DNA of 47,245 nucleotides, taken from a virus. The number at the start of each line of letters is the position of its first letter. Within the stretch, counting starts at the first letter, position 1. Both the position numbers and the translations under genes were made by a program. A model generated the notes under the pieces. That model searched no databases. It was not told the DNA's origin and saw only the letters and a program-made list of their open reading frames with translations. The stretch spans positions 1 to 47,245 of the IMG/VR virus record IMGVR_UViG_3300015360_000068. One strand, written 5' to 3'. Shown here in pieces: positions 1 through 8,067 of the stretch.

Positions 1-2
1 AC

Positions 3-1073
3 TTCCGCGCACGTCGCGTGCAGGAAGCTCGGGGGTTGATCGAGCAGTGGAAGGCGGAGCGGGTCTACCCCTTCGAGGGCGAGCCGAGAAGCATCATCGA
101 ACGCACCGAACGCGAAGTGTTTGACGTGGTGGCGAAGAACGTCAACGACTACCTGCCCGACTTCGAGGGGAGCGACGCCAAGAGCAAGCGGTTCTCGCTC
201 CGGCTGCTCAAGGAAGTGATGGAGTCGAGCCCGAGCGCCACGAAGCGCATAATCCGCGACGTGCTCGAACTCCCAGCCGATCGCGCCAAAGACCTCGCCG
301 AGCTGCTACAGCGCACGACTTTGACCGCGATCATCAACGCCTCCAAGACCATCTCGAACCGGCTCGACTTCCTGTCCGGCCTGGATCTGCTGCTGTTCGA
401 CCCCACCTCCAAGCAGCAACTGCTGGAGCGCGCGCAGTTGCAGAAGATCCTGGAGGATCAAGCGTGGGTCTTCGGCGAACAGTTCGCGCTGACGGTCGCC
501 GATCAGAGCCTCAACGAAGTGCTCGCCAAGCATCGCGAGCTACTGGGCCGCGAGCCCGGTGCAGACCGCGAGGCCGAAGTGGAGTTGCCCGACGGTGGGC
601 GAGGCATCGTGGACTTGATGCTGTCGCGGTGCCTGATCCCCCAGACCGACCCGGAATCGCGCCACCACCTCGTCATCGAGTTGAAGCGGCCGAGCCAGAG
701 GATCACCAACAAGGTGCTCGGGCAGGTCGAGGACTACGCGCTTGCCGTGGCCAAGGACGAGAGGTTCCGCGACTCACGCACCACGTGGGAGTTCTGGGCT
801 GTCTCCAACGCAATCGACGACACGGCGAGGACCCGCACGACGCAGAAGGGCCGCCCGAGGGGACTGCTCACGGATTTGGACGACCCGGCAATCCAGGTCT
901 GGGCGATGCCCTGGGCTCGCATCCTGGAGGGAGCGCGGGCACGCCTGCACTTCTTCCAGCAGCGCCTGGAGTTGTCCGCCAGCGCAGACGCCGGGTTAAG
1001 CTACCTGCACAAGGTGCACGAGAAGTATCTGCCGCCCGTGTTCGCTAACCAACCGCGCAGCGTCGCCAAGTAA
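3..1073 (+). CDS. C-terminal part of an ATPase/nuclease defence-type protein (5' end outside window)
   Basis: The reading frame is open back to the window edge, so this is the 3' part of a longer gene; a GTG at 18 is only an internal candidate start. The last ~200 residues contain a conserved block beginning WVFGEQFALTV, then GIVDLML and VIELKRP, which match the D...ExK core of a PD-(D/E)XK nuclease. From memory, this arrangement occurs at the C-terminus of large HATPase-type 'ATP-binding proteins' and resembles the Shedu/DUF4263 nuclease. The ATPase part would lie upstream and cannot be seen. A defence role is inferred from the domain type and from the TIR gene 0.5 kb downstream. It does not look like a phage structural or replication gene. 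Confidence 0.6.
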   Translation, partial: FRARRVQEARGLIEQWKAERVYPFEGEPRSIIERTEREVFDVVAKNVNDYLPDFEGSDAKSKRFSLRLLKEVMESSPSATKRIIRDVLELPADRAKDLAELLQRTTLTAIINASKTISNRLDFLSGLDLLLFDPTSKQQLLERAQLQKILEDQAWVFGEQFALTVADQSLNEVLAKHRELLGREPGADREAEVELPDGGRGIVDLMLSRCLIPQTDPESRHHLVIELKRPSQRITNKVLGQVEDYALAVAKDERFRDSRTTWEFWAVSNAIDDTARTRTTQKGRPRGLLTDLDDPAIQVWAMPWARILEGARARLHFFQQRLELSASADAGLSYLHKVHEKYLPPVFANQPRSVAK

Positions 1074-1565
1074 CCGGCCTACCCGCCGGTGGCGCCAACG
1101 CACGGCCATGGGAACGGCGACGCCGGCGCCGTCAGATCGTCGGGCAACCGGCCCGTGCGCATCCCCAGCCTCTCGAACGTCTCGCGCACCTTCGCTTCAG
1201 GCGCGCAAGTTGATGTTCGACCACGAGTTCGCGCGAGCACTTCTGCAGCAGTACGATCGCCATCGAAGCGGTACTGATCCAGCGCGCTGATTCAGGCGCT
1301 GCAACCCCTTCGGGCGTAAGACTGCTCGGGAACGGCGGTGCGCTCGGCGATCCGGAGGGTCGCACTTGTCGCAGGCTCGCTCCAACCGGCTCGGCCCTCG
1401 TTCTGGCCGCCGTGCTCGACCACACGTTGAACACCGTGTCGATGCCGGGGACCGGTGGAGGGTCGCAAGTCGGGGTCGCCCTAAGCAACGCCCGCGGTGG
1501 CCGCGGGCGAAGTGCTTGTGGCAGACTTGTCAGGAGCGGCCCGAACGGCAAACTGCCGACCACGC
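1074..1565. other. Gene-free stretch of about 490 bases
   Basis: No convincing gene was found here. Short open frames exist on both strands but have arginine- and serine-rich compositions typical of out-of-frame high-GC DNA. On the minus strand, one frame across roughly 1090-1270 reads more like protein (it contains EAKVRETFERLGM) but has no start codon after its upstream stop, so it may be a gene remnant. A weak 6-bp hairpin (1073-1090) follows the preceding stop codon and has no T-tract. Confidence 0.5.
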
Positions 1566-2018
1566 ATGTCCGACGATCCCGAGTCTGCATCCAGCAGCGA
1601 CGCAGGCGAGTTCAAGTACGACGTCGCTTTCTCGTTCTTGGCCCAGGACGAATCGCTCGCGACCCAGCTGAACGACGCTCTGAACGGCCGAGTCTCGACG
1701 TTCATTTACTCGCGGCGACAGGAAGAGCTCGCCGGAACCGACGGGATGGAGACCTTCGCGCGCGTGTTCGGCGACGAGTCTCGGGCGGTGGTGGTGCTGT
1801 ACCGGAACGGGTGGGGTGAGCGCGGGTGGACGATGATCGAGCGGAAGGCGATCCAGGACCGTACGCTCGCGCGCGGGTGGGACTTCCTTCTCGTGATTCC
1901 GTTGGATCAACCGGCGCAGGCTCCACTCTGGCTGCCAAAGTCTCGACTGTGGTTCGAACTCGCGCGTTGGGGGATTCCTGCCGCATGCGCCACGAGTTGG
2001 TCTCGTGGCGTGTGCTGA
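1566..2018 (+). CDS. TIR-domain protein, apparently truncated at its C-terminus
   Basis: The 150-aa product starts best at ATG 1566, because residues upstream look non-coding. From about residue 17 it reads as a bacterial TIR domain: YDVAFSFLAQDE (strand 1 and helix), FIYSRRQEELAGTDG, SRAVVVLYRNGWGERGWT, then MIERKAI, whose Glu fits the catalytic position of NAD-cleaving TIR domains. It ends with LPKSRLWFELARWG followed by an unrelated tail (IPAACATSW...) and a stop. In related proteins the sequence normally continues past this point, so the gene appears broken or cut by a junction. TIR domains usually act as NADase effectors in anti-phage systems. The partner sensor is not visible here. Confidence 0.6.
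   Translation: MSDDPESASSSDAGEFKYDVAFSFLAQDESLATQLNDALNGRVSTFIYSRRQEELAGTDGMETFARVFGDESRAVVVLYRNGWGERGWTMIERKAIQDRTLARGWDFLLVIPLDQPAQAPLWLPKSRLWFELARWGIPAACATSWSRGVC
1989..2009. repeat. Perfect 8-bp hairpin at the broken end of the TIR gene
   Basis: GCCACGAG and CTCGTGGC form a perfect stem around a 5-base loop, inside the aberrant last codons of the TIR gene. There is no T-tract. It may be a weak transcription end or a trace of the rearrangement that truncated the gene. Confidence 0.4.
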
Positions 2019-2045
2019 CGGAGGTGCTGCGCGACATCCACACCG

Positions 2046-2270
2046 CTAGCGGCCGAGCAGCGCGTTGAGTCGGACGTGTTCGGCGACGTAGACGACCGTG
2101 TTGCTGGTGATTGTGCGGAGGTAGCGGCCGAGGGATGGCACGGTGGCGGCCGGCAGGGTGGGGCTGGGCAGTTCGATGTAGGAGAGCGACCGCAGTTCCC
2201 TGGGCACGGTTTGTCCGTCGCAGGGGCCACCGATGCAGGTCCAGGCGGTGAAGGGTCGGCGGCGTGCCAT
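2046..2270 (-). CDS. Small conserved phage-type protein (GGPxDG motif)
   Basis: The 74-aa minus-strand product starts MARRRPFTAWTCIGGPCDGQ. The CIGGPxDGQxVP start, the YIELPSP middle and the YVAEHVRL end resemble small proteins of unknown function that recur in phages and prophages of high-GC hosts. The longer open frame upstream of this ATG looks non-coding. TATCCT lies 8 bases before the ATG, with no ribosome binding site, so the mRNA may be leaderless. It converges with the TIR gene and diverges from the + strand virion operon. It is taken here as the leftmost phage gene. Function unknown. Confidence 0.5.
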   Translation of the reverse strand: MARRRPFTAWTCIGGPCDGQTVPRELRSLSYIELPSPTLPAATVPSLGRYLRTITSNTVVYVAEHVRLNALLGR

Positions 2271-2278
2271 CTGCCGCG

Positions 2279-2284
2279 AGGATA
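2279..2284 (-). promoter_or_regulatory. Candidate -10 element (TATCCT) for a leaderless transcript
   Basis: TATCCT on the minus strand sits 8 bases before the ATG at 2270. This is the spacing expected when transcription starts at or next to the start codon. No clear -35 box was seen. Confidence 0.35.
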
Positions 2285-2431
2285 CCGCAGGGACGCTGGC
2301 GTGCGATTGCTTCGGACGGTAAGCTCGCCGTTGTTCCAGGCTTCCTCCCCGGTGTGAGCAGCCAGCGGCGCGGCGCGCGCCCTGGGCACATGCCCGCGAA
2401 GCTCTAGTTCCTTGGGACGAGAGGTGACACG

Positions 2432-3022
2432 ATGGCACGGACGATTCGGCAAGTACAGCTTCACCAGAACGCGCGGTTTGGTGACTCCACGGCGGAAGCT
2501 GTGGACTTCGACGGGACGGTCGGTCCTGTGGCGAACACGGCTGGCGGCGTGACGCGTTCGGCGACGACGGCGCGACCGACGGTTCGCTACGTGTTGACGT
2601 TGACCGCGGCGGTCGTGTCGATGATCTCAACCGCCGACTTTGGCTCGGTGAAGCTGGTCGATCTGCCCAACCGCAAGCTCCTGCTCAAGGGCTGCGTCGT
2701 CGATCTGGCGGTGACCATCGCCGGCATGACCACGCAGGCGGTCACGAGCCTCACCGTCGCGGTGGGCACGGTGCTCACGGCGAGTACCGCGTTCGCCAAC
2801 GCCGGTGAGAAGAACGTCGTTGCCGCGCTCACGGGCGTGGGCGGCACGGCGACGGGCACGGTCAACGGAGCAAGTCTCTCGGCGGAAACGAACGTCCTCA
2901 TCGCGGCGGGCGCGAGCAACGCTGTCTACCTGAACGCGAGCCAGCCGGTCACGAGCGGTACGGGCACGGCCACGTTCACGGGCACGGTCGAGCTGTACTT
3001 CGAGGACCTGGGCGCCGCGTAA
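2432..3022 (+). CDS. Putative virion structural protein
   Basis: The 196-aa protein is rich in Ala, Thr, Val and Gly, has no membrane segment and reads as beta-rich. It contains KLVDLPNRKLLLKG and repeated T-V-T runs, as in small capsid- or decoration-associated proteins encoded near phage terminase genes. The start is supported by GAGAGGTG about 8 bases upstream of ATG 2432. It opens the + strand virion gene cluster. Placement and composition suggest a virion component; no family is assigned with certainty. Confidence 0.5.
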   Translation: MARTIRQVQLHQNARFGDSTAEAVDFDGTVGPVANTAGGVTRSATTARPTVRYVLTLTAAVVSMISTADFGSVKLVDLPNRKLLLKGCVVDLAVTIAGMTTQAVTSLTVAVGTVLTASTAFANAGEKNVVAALTGVGGTATGTVNGASLSAETNVLIAAGASNAVYLNASQPVTSGTGTATFTGTVELYFEDLGAA

Positions 3023-3036
3023 GCGGCCAGCGTCTT

Positions 3037-3153
3037 GAGCGGCCACGGGGCCCCGAGAAAGGTGTTGTGTTCATGCCTGCGGCGGTTGTAGACGGCGACC
3101 GTTGCAGGGTTCAAGTTCGAGAGGGTAGTGACGCTCGGACCCCGTGGCGGCTC
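3037..3153. repeat. Long inverted repeat enclosing ~90 bases between two genes
   Basis: GAGCGGCCACGGGG (3037-3050) pairs with CCCCGTGGCGGCTC (3140-3153) at 13 of 14 positions, and TTT follows the right arm. Transcribed, this would close a ~117-base stem-loop just before the small terminase gene. It could be a processing or termination signal or a structured leader RNA. Confidence 0.45.
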
Positions 3154-3165
3154 TTTCCCGTCTAG
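3073..3165 (+). CDS. Possible 30-aa peptide inside the inverted-repeat loop
   Basis: ATG 3073 opens 30 codons ending in TAG, reading MPAAVVDGDRCRVQV and ending WRLFPV. GAGAAAGG lies about 11 bases upstream, a loose ribosome binding site. Composition is plausible but no homology is recognised, and the ORF could be chance. Confidence 0.2.
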   Translation: MPAAVVDGDRCRVQVREGSDARTPWRLFPV

Positions 3166-3204
3166 CGCAACATGCGCCGGGTGTGCTACTTTACGAGCAC
3201 TCCC

Positions 3205-3807
3205 GTGGACATCCCCACTGATCGTGACCGTGGCATCGTGCGCACCATGGCGTCGTACGGTGTGCCGTTGGCTGCCGCTGCTGCTGCCCTGGGCACCAAC
3301 ACGGACGACCTGATCCGGCAGTTCCCGCAGGAGGTCTTGGCAACGCGTCCGACGAAGACGTTGACGACGGAGGTGCGTTTGCGTGTCGATGTGCTGGCGT
3401 CCTACGGCGTGTTGCCGGAGGACATCGCGCGAGTGGTCGACATTCCGTTGGTTGTGCTCCTGAAGGAGTGCCAGCGTGAGTTGGAAACTGCCGCGACCGA
3501 GGCGAGCGCGGCGGTTGCGGAGCGTGTGTTGGCCCAGGCGAAGGACGGCGACCTGAAGGCGGCGACCTTCTGGCTGGAGCGCCGCGCGGGCTGGCACGCG
3601 AAGACGGACATGCGCGTCGCGGTGGAGCACAGGGAGCAGCAGCCGGGCATGCTGCATGCGGACTTGCTCGCGCTCCTTCCGACGGACGACCTGCGGACGT
3701 TGAAGCGGATCATGGCGGACCTTGGGCTCTTGCGGGATGACCAACAGCGAAGACGACTTCTCACTGTCACTGTCGGACCTGGATCTTCTGACGAAGACGC
3801 TGGATGA
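3205..3807 (+). CDS. Putative small terminase subunit / HTH DNA-binding protein
   Basis: About 200 aa. The N-terminal half contains two related helix-turn-helix-like segments, one around MASYGVPLAAAAAALG and one around LASYGVLPEDIARVVDI, which look like an internal duplication. The C-terminal part has ATFWLERRAGW, a hallmark of phage small terminase-like proteins that precede the large terminase. Such proteins bind phage DNA and load the packaging motor. The start is uncertain: ATG 3172 has no ribosome binding site, while GTG 3205 lies 12 bases after TACTTT, a possible -10. The gene overlaps the large terminase by about 70 bases. Confidence 0.6.
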   Translation: MDIPTDRDRGIVRTMASYGVPLAAAAAALGTNTDDLIRQFPQEVLATRPTKTLTTEVRLRVDVLASYGVLPEDIARVVDIPLVVLLKECQRELETAATEASAAVAERVLAQAKDGDLKAATFWLERRAGWHAKTDMRVAVEHREQQPGMLHADLLALLPTDDLRTLKRIMADLGLLRDDQQRRRLLTVTVGPGSSDEDAG

Positions 3808-5263
3808 GTCGAGTGACATCGACCGACGGTTGTGTGAGCGAAACCTGCACGACTTCGTGCGCACGTTTTGGCATGTGCTGGAGCCGTCGCAGCCGCTGAT
3901 TGACGGTTGGTGTCTCGGCGCGATCTGCGAGCATTTGCAAGCGGTCACGGACGGGCAGATCAAGAAGCTGCTCATCATGGTGCCGCCCGGTTGTACTAAG
4001 TCGCTTTCGACGAGCGTTTTCTGGCCGGCCTTCGAGTGGGGCCCACGCAACCTGCCGCACATGCGGAGCATCCTCGCGAGCTACAGCGACCTGCTGACGA
4101 TCCGCGACAACCGTCGTTGTCGCACGGTTCTCATGTCGCCGATCTACCAGCGTTTCTGGGGCGACCGGTTCAAGTTGCTGGAGGGCGAGCAGAACGCCAA
4201 GATGCGGTTCGACAACAACAAGACCGGCTGGCGAATCGCGACGTCGGTTGGCGGCCTGGGCACGGGCGAGCGAGGCGATCGGTTCGTCGTAGACGATGCC
4301 GCCAAGGTGGGCGAAGCCGAGTCGGTCCCCAAAAGAGAAGCCGTCCTGCTGTGGGGCACGGAGACGATGCCCACGCGGTGCAACAACCCCGAGACGAGCG
4401 CATTCGTCATCATCGGCCAGCGCACGCACGAGCGGGACCTGCAAGGGCACTTGCTCGCGAGCGACTTGGGCTACGACGTGCTGTGCTTGCCGATGGAGTA
4501 CGACCCCACGCACCCGCACACACGGACGACGTCGATCGGGTTCACTGACCCGCGTCGTGTGGAGGGCGAGTTGCTCTGGCCGGAGCGATTTTCGCGCCGC
4601 TACCTGGACGAGGAGCTGAAGCCAACGCTGTCATCGCACGGGGGCAACTACGCCGTGAGTTCGCAGCTCCAACAAGCGCCTGCGCCGCGCGGCGGCGGTC
4701 TGTTCCAGGCGGACAAGATCCTGTTCCTGGACCGGGCGCCGGAAGGGACGACATGGGTGCGCGGGTGGGACTTGGCGGCGTCGACCACGACGAAGTCGGC
4801 GTGGACCGCGGGCGTGCTCATGGGCAGAACGCTTCGGAACCAGTACATCATCGCGAACGTGGTCCGTGCCCGGTTGACGCCGGGTGGCGTGGAGGAGTTG
4901 CTTCGGGCCACGGCGATGAGCGACGGGATCAACGTCAAGATTTCGATCCCGCAGGACCCTGGCCAGTCGGGCAAGGCCCAGGTGGCGGCGTTGGCTGGGC
5001 TTCTGGCCGGGTGGGACGTGCGCTTCTCGCCGGAGAGCGGCGGCAAGGACGTGCGTGCGACGCCCCTGGCTGCGCAGTGCGAGTCGGGGAACCTGTACCT
5101 GGTGAGGGGGTCGTGGACCGACATCTTCCTGGGCGAGTTGAAGGCGTTCCCGGTGGGCACCTACAAGGATCAGGTCGACGCGGCGTCGCGGGCGTTTGCG
5201 GCGTTGATCCAGGACACGGGGCGAATGCGGATCGGAGGTGGACCTACGCTGGTGCGCAGGTAG
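3737..5263 (+). CDS. terL: Terminase large subunit
   Basis: This 508-aa protein is the packaging ATPase and headful/cos nuclease that pumps DNA into the prohead through the portal. The ATPase domain shows a Walker A-like MVPPGCTKS (about residues 81-89) and a Walker B-like FVVDDAAK (about 183-190). The nuclease domain shows GWDLAAS (about 343), DPGQSGKAQ and the C-terminal YKDQVDAASRAF. These are typical of the large terminase family with an RNase H-fold nuclease. ATG 3737 is preferred over TTG 3722. The gene follows the small terminase and precedes the portal, the standard order. Confidence 0.92.
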   Translation: MTNSEDDFSLSLSDLDLLTKTLDESSDIDRRLCERNLHDFVRTFWHVLEPSQPLIDGWCLGAICEHLQAVTDGQIKKLLIMVPPGCTKSLSTSVFWPAFEWGPRNLPHMRSILASYSDLLTIRDNRRCRTVLMSPIYQRFWGDRFKLLEGEQNAKMRFDNNKTGWRIATSVGGLGTGERGDRFVVDDAAKVGEAESVPKREAVLLWGTETMPTRCNNPETSAFVIIGQRTHERDLQGHLLASDLGYDVLCLPMEYDPTHPHTRTTSIGFTDPRRVEGELLWPERFSRRYLDEELKPTLSSHGGNYAVSSQLQQAPAPRGGGLFQADKILFLDRAPEGTTWVRGWDLAASTTTKSAWTAGVLMGRTLRNQYIIANVVRARLTPGGVEELLRATAMSDGINVKISIPQDPGQSGKAQVAALAGLLAGWDVRFSPESGGKDVRATPLAAQCESGNLYLVRGSWTDIFLGELKAFPVGTYKDQVDAASRAFAALIQDTGRMRIGGGPTLVRR

Positions 5264-5274
5264 GGGTGACCGTG

Positions 5275-5280
5275 TAGAGT
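5275..5280 (+). promoter_or_regulatory. Candidate -10 element (TAGAGT) upstream of the portal gene
   Basis: TAGAGT ends 7 bases before the portal GTG at 5288, and no Shine-Dalgarno sequence is present. It matches the pattern seen before several other genes in the window and suggests a leaderless transcript starting the head operon. Confidence 0.4.
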
Positions 5281-5287
5281 CCCGGCC

Positions 5288-6769
5288 GTGGTGACGCGCA
5301 ACGGAACGGCCGTGGGCGGCGGGTTCCTGGACTCGATGTTCAGGTTCCTGCGCGGTCGTTCGTTCGCGGAGAAGGAGCCTCTTGGCGCGGGTGGCACGCA
5401 GGTCGTGGGTGGCTACCTCGTCCGTGCCGACAGGGACGCGCGGCTGCAAGGTCAGGCGCGCTACACGACGTTCAGCGAGAACCTCGCGAACGTCGACATC
5501 ATCGCCGCGGGTGTGCGGCACTACCTGGACCTGATCGGCGCGGCGAGCTGGCGCTTCATGCCGGTGGATGAGTCGGAGGAAGCGAAGCGGCTGGCGGAGC
5601 AGGTCGAGAAGATCCTGCACGACATGGAGACGCCGCTGTTCCGTGTCGTGCGGCGCGCGGCGACGTTCAAGCTCTACGGTTTCGCGGTGTCGGAGTGGAC
5701 GGCCAAGATGAACGACGACGGCGTCGTTGGGCTCTTCGACGTTGAGCCCCGCCCGCAGGCGACGATCGAGCGGTGGGACGTCGACTTCACGGGCACCGTG
5801 CACGGGATGGTGCAGCGGTCGCCGCACGACAGCAGCGAGATTTACCTCCCGCGCGCGAAGGTGCTGTACCTCGTCGACGACGCGCTTGACGACAGCCCGG
5901 AGGGACACGGGTTGTTCCGCGCGTGCGCGCCGCACGCGAAGCTGCTCACTGCGTACGAGAAGCTGGAGCGCATCGGCTACCAGTCGGACATCTCGGGGAT
6001 CCCGATCGGGCGTGTCCCGTTGGCGCTGTTGGAGGAGGCCGTGACGCAGGGGCGCATCTCCAAGGAGGAACGGGACGCGAAGGTGCAGGTGGTCATGGAC
6101 TTCCTGGCGGGGCACGTGAAGTCCGAGGACCTTGCGATCTTGCTCGACTCCACGCCGTACGAGTCGACGGGCGACGGCCGCCGCGCACCTGGGCAGGTAC
6201 GGCAGTGGGACGTCGAGGTGATGAAGTCGACGCCGACGGCGCAGGAGTTCCTGGCAGCAGCGGTGGAGCGAAAGACGCGCTCGATCGCGCGCATCCTGGG
6301 CGTCGAGCACTTGTTGCTCGGGTCGGACAGCCGGGGCAGCAACGCGATGGCGGAGGGGAAGACGAAGAGCTTTGGTCTCCTCGTGGACAGCGCGTTGTCG
6401 GCGGTGCGTGCGTCGATCGAGTCGGACTTGATCTGCCGCCTGTTCGAGCTGAACGGCTGGCCGTTCGAGCTGATGCCGATCGTGACGACGGACCTGAGTC
6501 GGTTCCGCGACATCACCGAGATCACGACGGCGCTGAAGGACATGGCGACGGCGGGTGCGCCGATGGCGCCCGACGACGAGGTGCAGAACGCGGTGCGCGG
6601 GATGCTCGGGCTGAGCCCTGCAAACCTGAAGGCGTTGGCGGAAGCTGCTGAGGTCCGCATGGAAGCGGAGCAAGCGGCTGCGCAAGTAAAGGTCGAGGCA
6701 GTCGCGCAGGGCGCGGATGCAGCGACGGGTGACCCGAAGCCGAAACCAGAACCAGACGACAACGAGTAG
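5288..6769 (+). CDS. Portal protein (DUF935/Mu gp29-like)
   Basis: The 493-aa protein would form the ring at the capsid vertex through which DNA passes. It reads as a DUF935-type portal: an N-terminal part with NVDIIAAGVRHYLDLIGAASW, a central FKLYGFAVSEW, and RILGVEHLLLGSDSRGSNAMAEG before a helical C-terminus. The tail is charged and Ala/Glu-rich (DPKPKPEPDDNE). It follows the terminase as expected. Two GTG codons (5288, 5291) could start it; the first has the TAGAGT element 7 bases before it. Confidence 0.85.
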   Translation: MVTRNGTAVGGGFLDSMFRFLRGRSFAEKEPLGAGGTQVVGGYLVRADRDARLQGQARYTTFSENLANVDIIAAGVRHYLDLIGAASWRFMPVDESEEAKRLAEQVEKILHDMETPLFRVVRRAATFKLYGFAVSEWTAKMNDDGVVGLFDVEPRPQATIERWDVDFTGTVHGMVQRSPHDSSEIYLPRAKVLYLVDDALDDSPEGHGLFRACAPHAKLLTAYEKLERIGYQSDISGIPIGRVPLALLEEAVTQGRISKEERDAKVQVVMDFLAGHVKSEDLAILLDSTPYESTGDGRRAPGQVRQWDVEVMKSTPTAQEFLAAAVERKTRSIARILGVEHLLLGSDSRGSNAMAEGKTKSFGLLVDSALSAVRASIESDLICRLFELNGWPFELMPIVTTDLSRFRDITEITTALKDMATAGAPMAPDDEVQNAVRGMLGLSPANLKALAEAAEVRMEAEQAAAQVKVEAVAQGADAATGDPKPKPEPDDNE

Positions 6770-6778
6770 GGCAAAACG

Positions 6779-7258
6779 ATGGCGAACTTCATCTACAACA
6801 CGGGGGCAGCGCGCATGTGGTCGGCGTCCTCGGGCGCGGTCGACCTTCTCGCGGACACGATCAAGGTGATGCTCGTTACGAGCGCCTACGCCGTCGACCG
6901 TGACCACGAGTTCGTGTCATCGGCAGCGGCAGCCGAGATCGTGGCGACGAACTACACGGGCGGTTTCGCCGGCGCGGGTCGCAAGACGCTCGCGAGCAAG
7001 ACGGTCGTGGCTGATCTTGCGAACGACCGTGCGGAGTTCGACGCCGCGGACGTCCTGTGGTCCGCGATCGGTGGCGCGACGAACGCGACGATTGCCGCGC
7101 TCGTCGTCATCAAGGAGGTCACGAACGACGCGGCGTCGATCCTGCTCGCCTACATCGACACGACGACCGGTAGCCCTGGGCTCCCGTTCACGACCAACGG
7201 CGGTGACCTGACGATCAACATCAACGCGGAGGGGCTGCTCCAGCTCAAGACGGTCTGA
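6779..7258 (+). CDS. Conserved phage virion protein
   Basis: 159 aa. Segments such as DTIKVMLVTSAYAVDRDHEF, TGGFAGAGRKTLASK and NDRAEFDAADVLW match a recurring phage protein family of unknown exact role, annotated in many genomes as a structural or hypothetical protein. It is the first of four genes (6779-10359) placed between portal and neck genes, which look like a cassette of surface or decoration proteins. The start is ATG 6779, 9 bases after the portal stop. Confidence 0.6.
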   Translation: MANFIYNTGAARMWSASSGAVDLLADTIKVMLVTSAYAVDRDHEFVSSAAAAEIVATNYTGGFAGAGRKTLASKTVVADLANDRAEFDAADVLWSAIGGATNATIAALVVIKEVTNDAASILLAYIDTTTGSPGLPFTTNGGDLTININAEGLLQLKTV

Positions 7259-7262
7259 TCCT

Positions 7263-7544
7263 ATGGCCACACTCACAGATCTGGAGCGGGCAGACGAGTG
7301 GGCCAAGTTCATGGCCGCTGGGCACTGCCCAGCGTCGCTTACGAAGCCCGAGTTGCGTGCCGGCATCGACGCCACTGACAACTGGGTCGAGGCCAACGTG
7401 GCGTCGTTCAACGCAGCACTCCCGCAGCCATTCCGCGGAGCGGCGACCCCTGAGCAGAAGTTCGCGATTCTGACCTTCGTCATCCAGCGTCGTGGGCGTG
7501 GCGCAGGAGTCGCTGGCGCTGGCGCTGGCGCAGGAGTCGAGTAA
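7263..7544 (+). CDS. Small conserved phage protein
   Basis: 93 aa. It contains LTKPELRAGIDATDNWVEAN followed by FNAALPQPFR and QKFAILTFVIQRRG. Similar short helical proteins occur beside the preceding family in other phages. The C-terminus is a low-complexity Gly-Ala repeat (GVAGAGAGAG). It lies 4 bases after the previous gene and 2 bases before the next, so the three are probably co-translated. Function unknown. Confidence 0.5.
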   Translation: MATLTDLERADEWAKFMAAGHCPASLTKPELRAGIDATDNWVEANVASFNAALPQPFRGAATPEQKFAILTFVIQRRGRGAGVAGAGAGAGVE

Positions 7545-7546
7545 GA

Positions 7547-8053
7547 ATGGCGACCGTCTACACGCCTCTTCCGATCGGATCCGCACAAAACGACCCGGAC
7601 ATCAGCGCCGGCAGGATGCAGCGGGTCAACGGGACGAACTTCGCACGGCTCGTCGTTGCGTTCGATGCGGCGACGAAATGGACGGTGTTCTGGTCGACGC
7701 CGGTCATCGACTACGCTGGCGGAACGATCACGGCGCGGATCCGTTGGTCAGCGGCGACGGCGACGAGCGGTGTGGTGCGGTGGGGTATCCAGGTGGCGGC
7801 GGTCACGCCCGAGACCGACAGTGGCTCGCTCGCGAGCAAGGCGTTCGCGACCGCGCAGACGGTAAACGACACGCACCTGGGCACCACCGCGCAGCGGATG
7901 ATGGAGACGACCATCGCGATCACGAACCTCGACACGGCGGCGAACGGCGATCAGCTCTACGTCTCGTTCTACCGGGATGCGGCGAACGCTGCCGACACGA
8001 TGACAGGCAACGCGTATCTGGAGCAGTTGACCCTGGAGTGGTCGAACGTCTGA
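7547..8053 (+). CDS. Putative virion surface protein
   Basis: 168 aa, predicted beta-rich. Its core (WSTPVIDYAGGTITARIRW, ASKAFATAQTVNDT, ANGDQLYVSFYRD) resembles phage proteins with a jelly-roll-like fold found near tail fibre or decoration genes. The product has no signal peptide or membrane segment. It directly precedes the LamG/repeat protein and probably acts with it on the virion surface; this is inferred from position. Confidence 0.5.
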   Translation: MATVYTPLPIGSAQNDPDISAGRMQRVNGTNFARLVVAFDAATKWTVFWSTPVIDYAGGTITARIRWSAATATSGVVRWGIQVAAVTPETDSGSLASKAFATAQTVNDTHLGTTAQRMMETTIAITNLDTAANGDQLYVSFYRDAANAADTMTGNAYLEQLTLEWSNV

Positions 8054-8067
8054 TCGACTGATGCGCC

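Noticed and set aside
1132-1590. 152-codon minus-strand open frame in the left gene-free stretch
   Set aside because: Its Arg/Pro/Ser-rich sequence lacks motifs, and it overlaps the start of the TIR gene.
3095-3140. tRNA-like GGTTCAAGTTC in the gap before the small terminase
   Set aside because: The T-arm stem does not pair and no acceptor or anticodon stem fits around it.
4631-6907. 758-codon minus-strand open frame across terminase and portal
   Set aside because: It is Arg/His/Leu-rich and antisense to two well-identified genes, so it is a compositional shadow.
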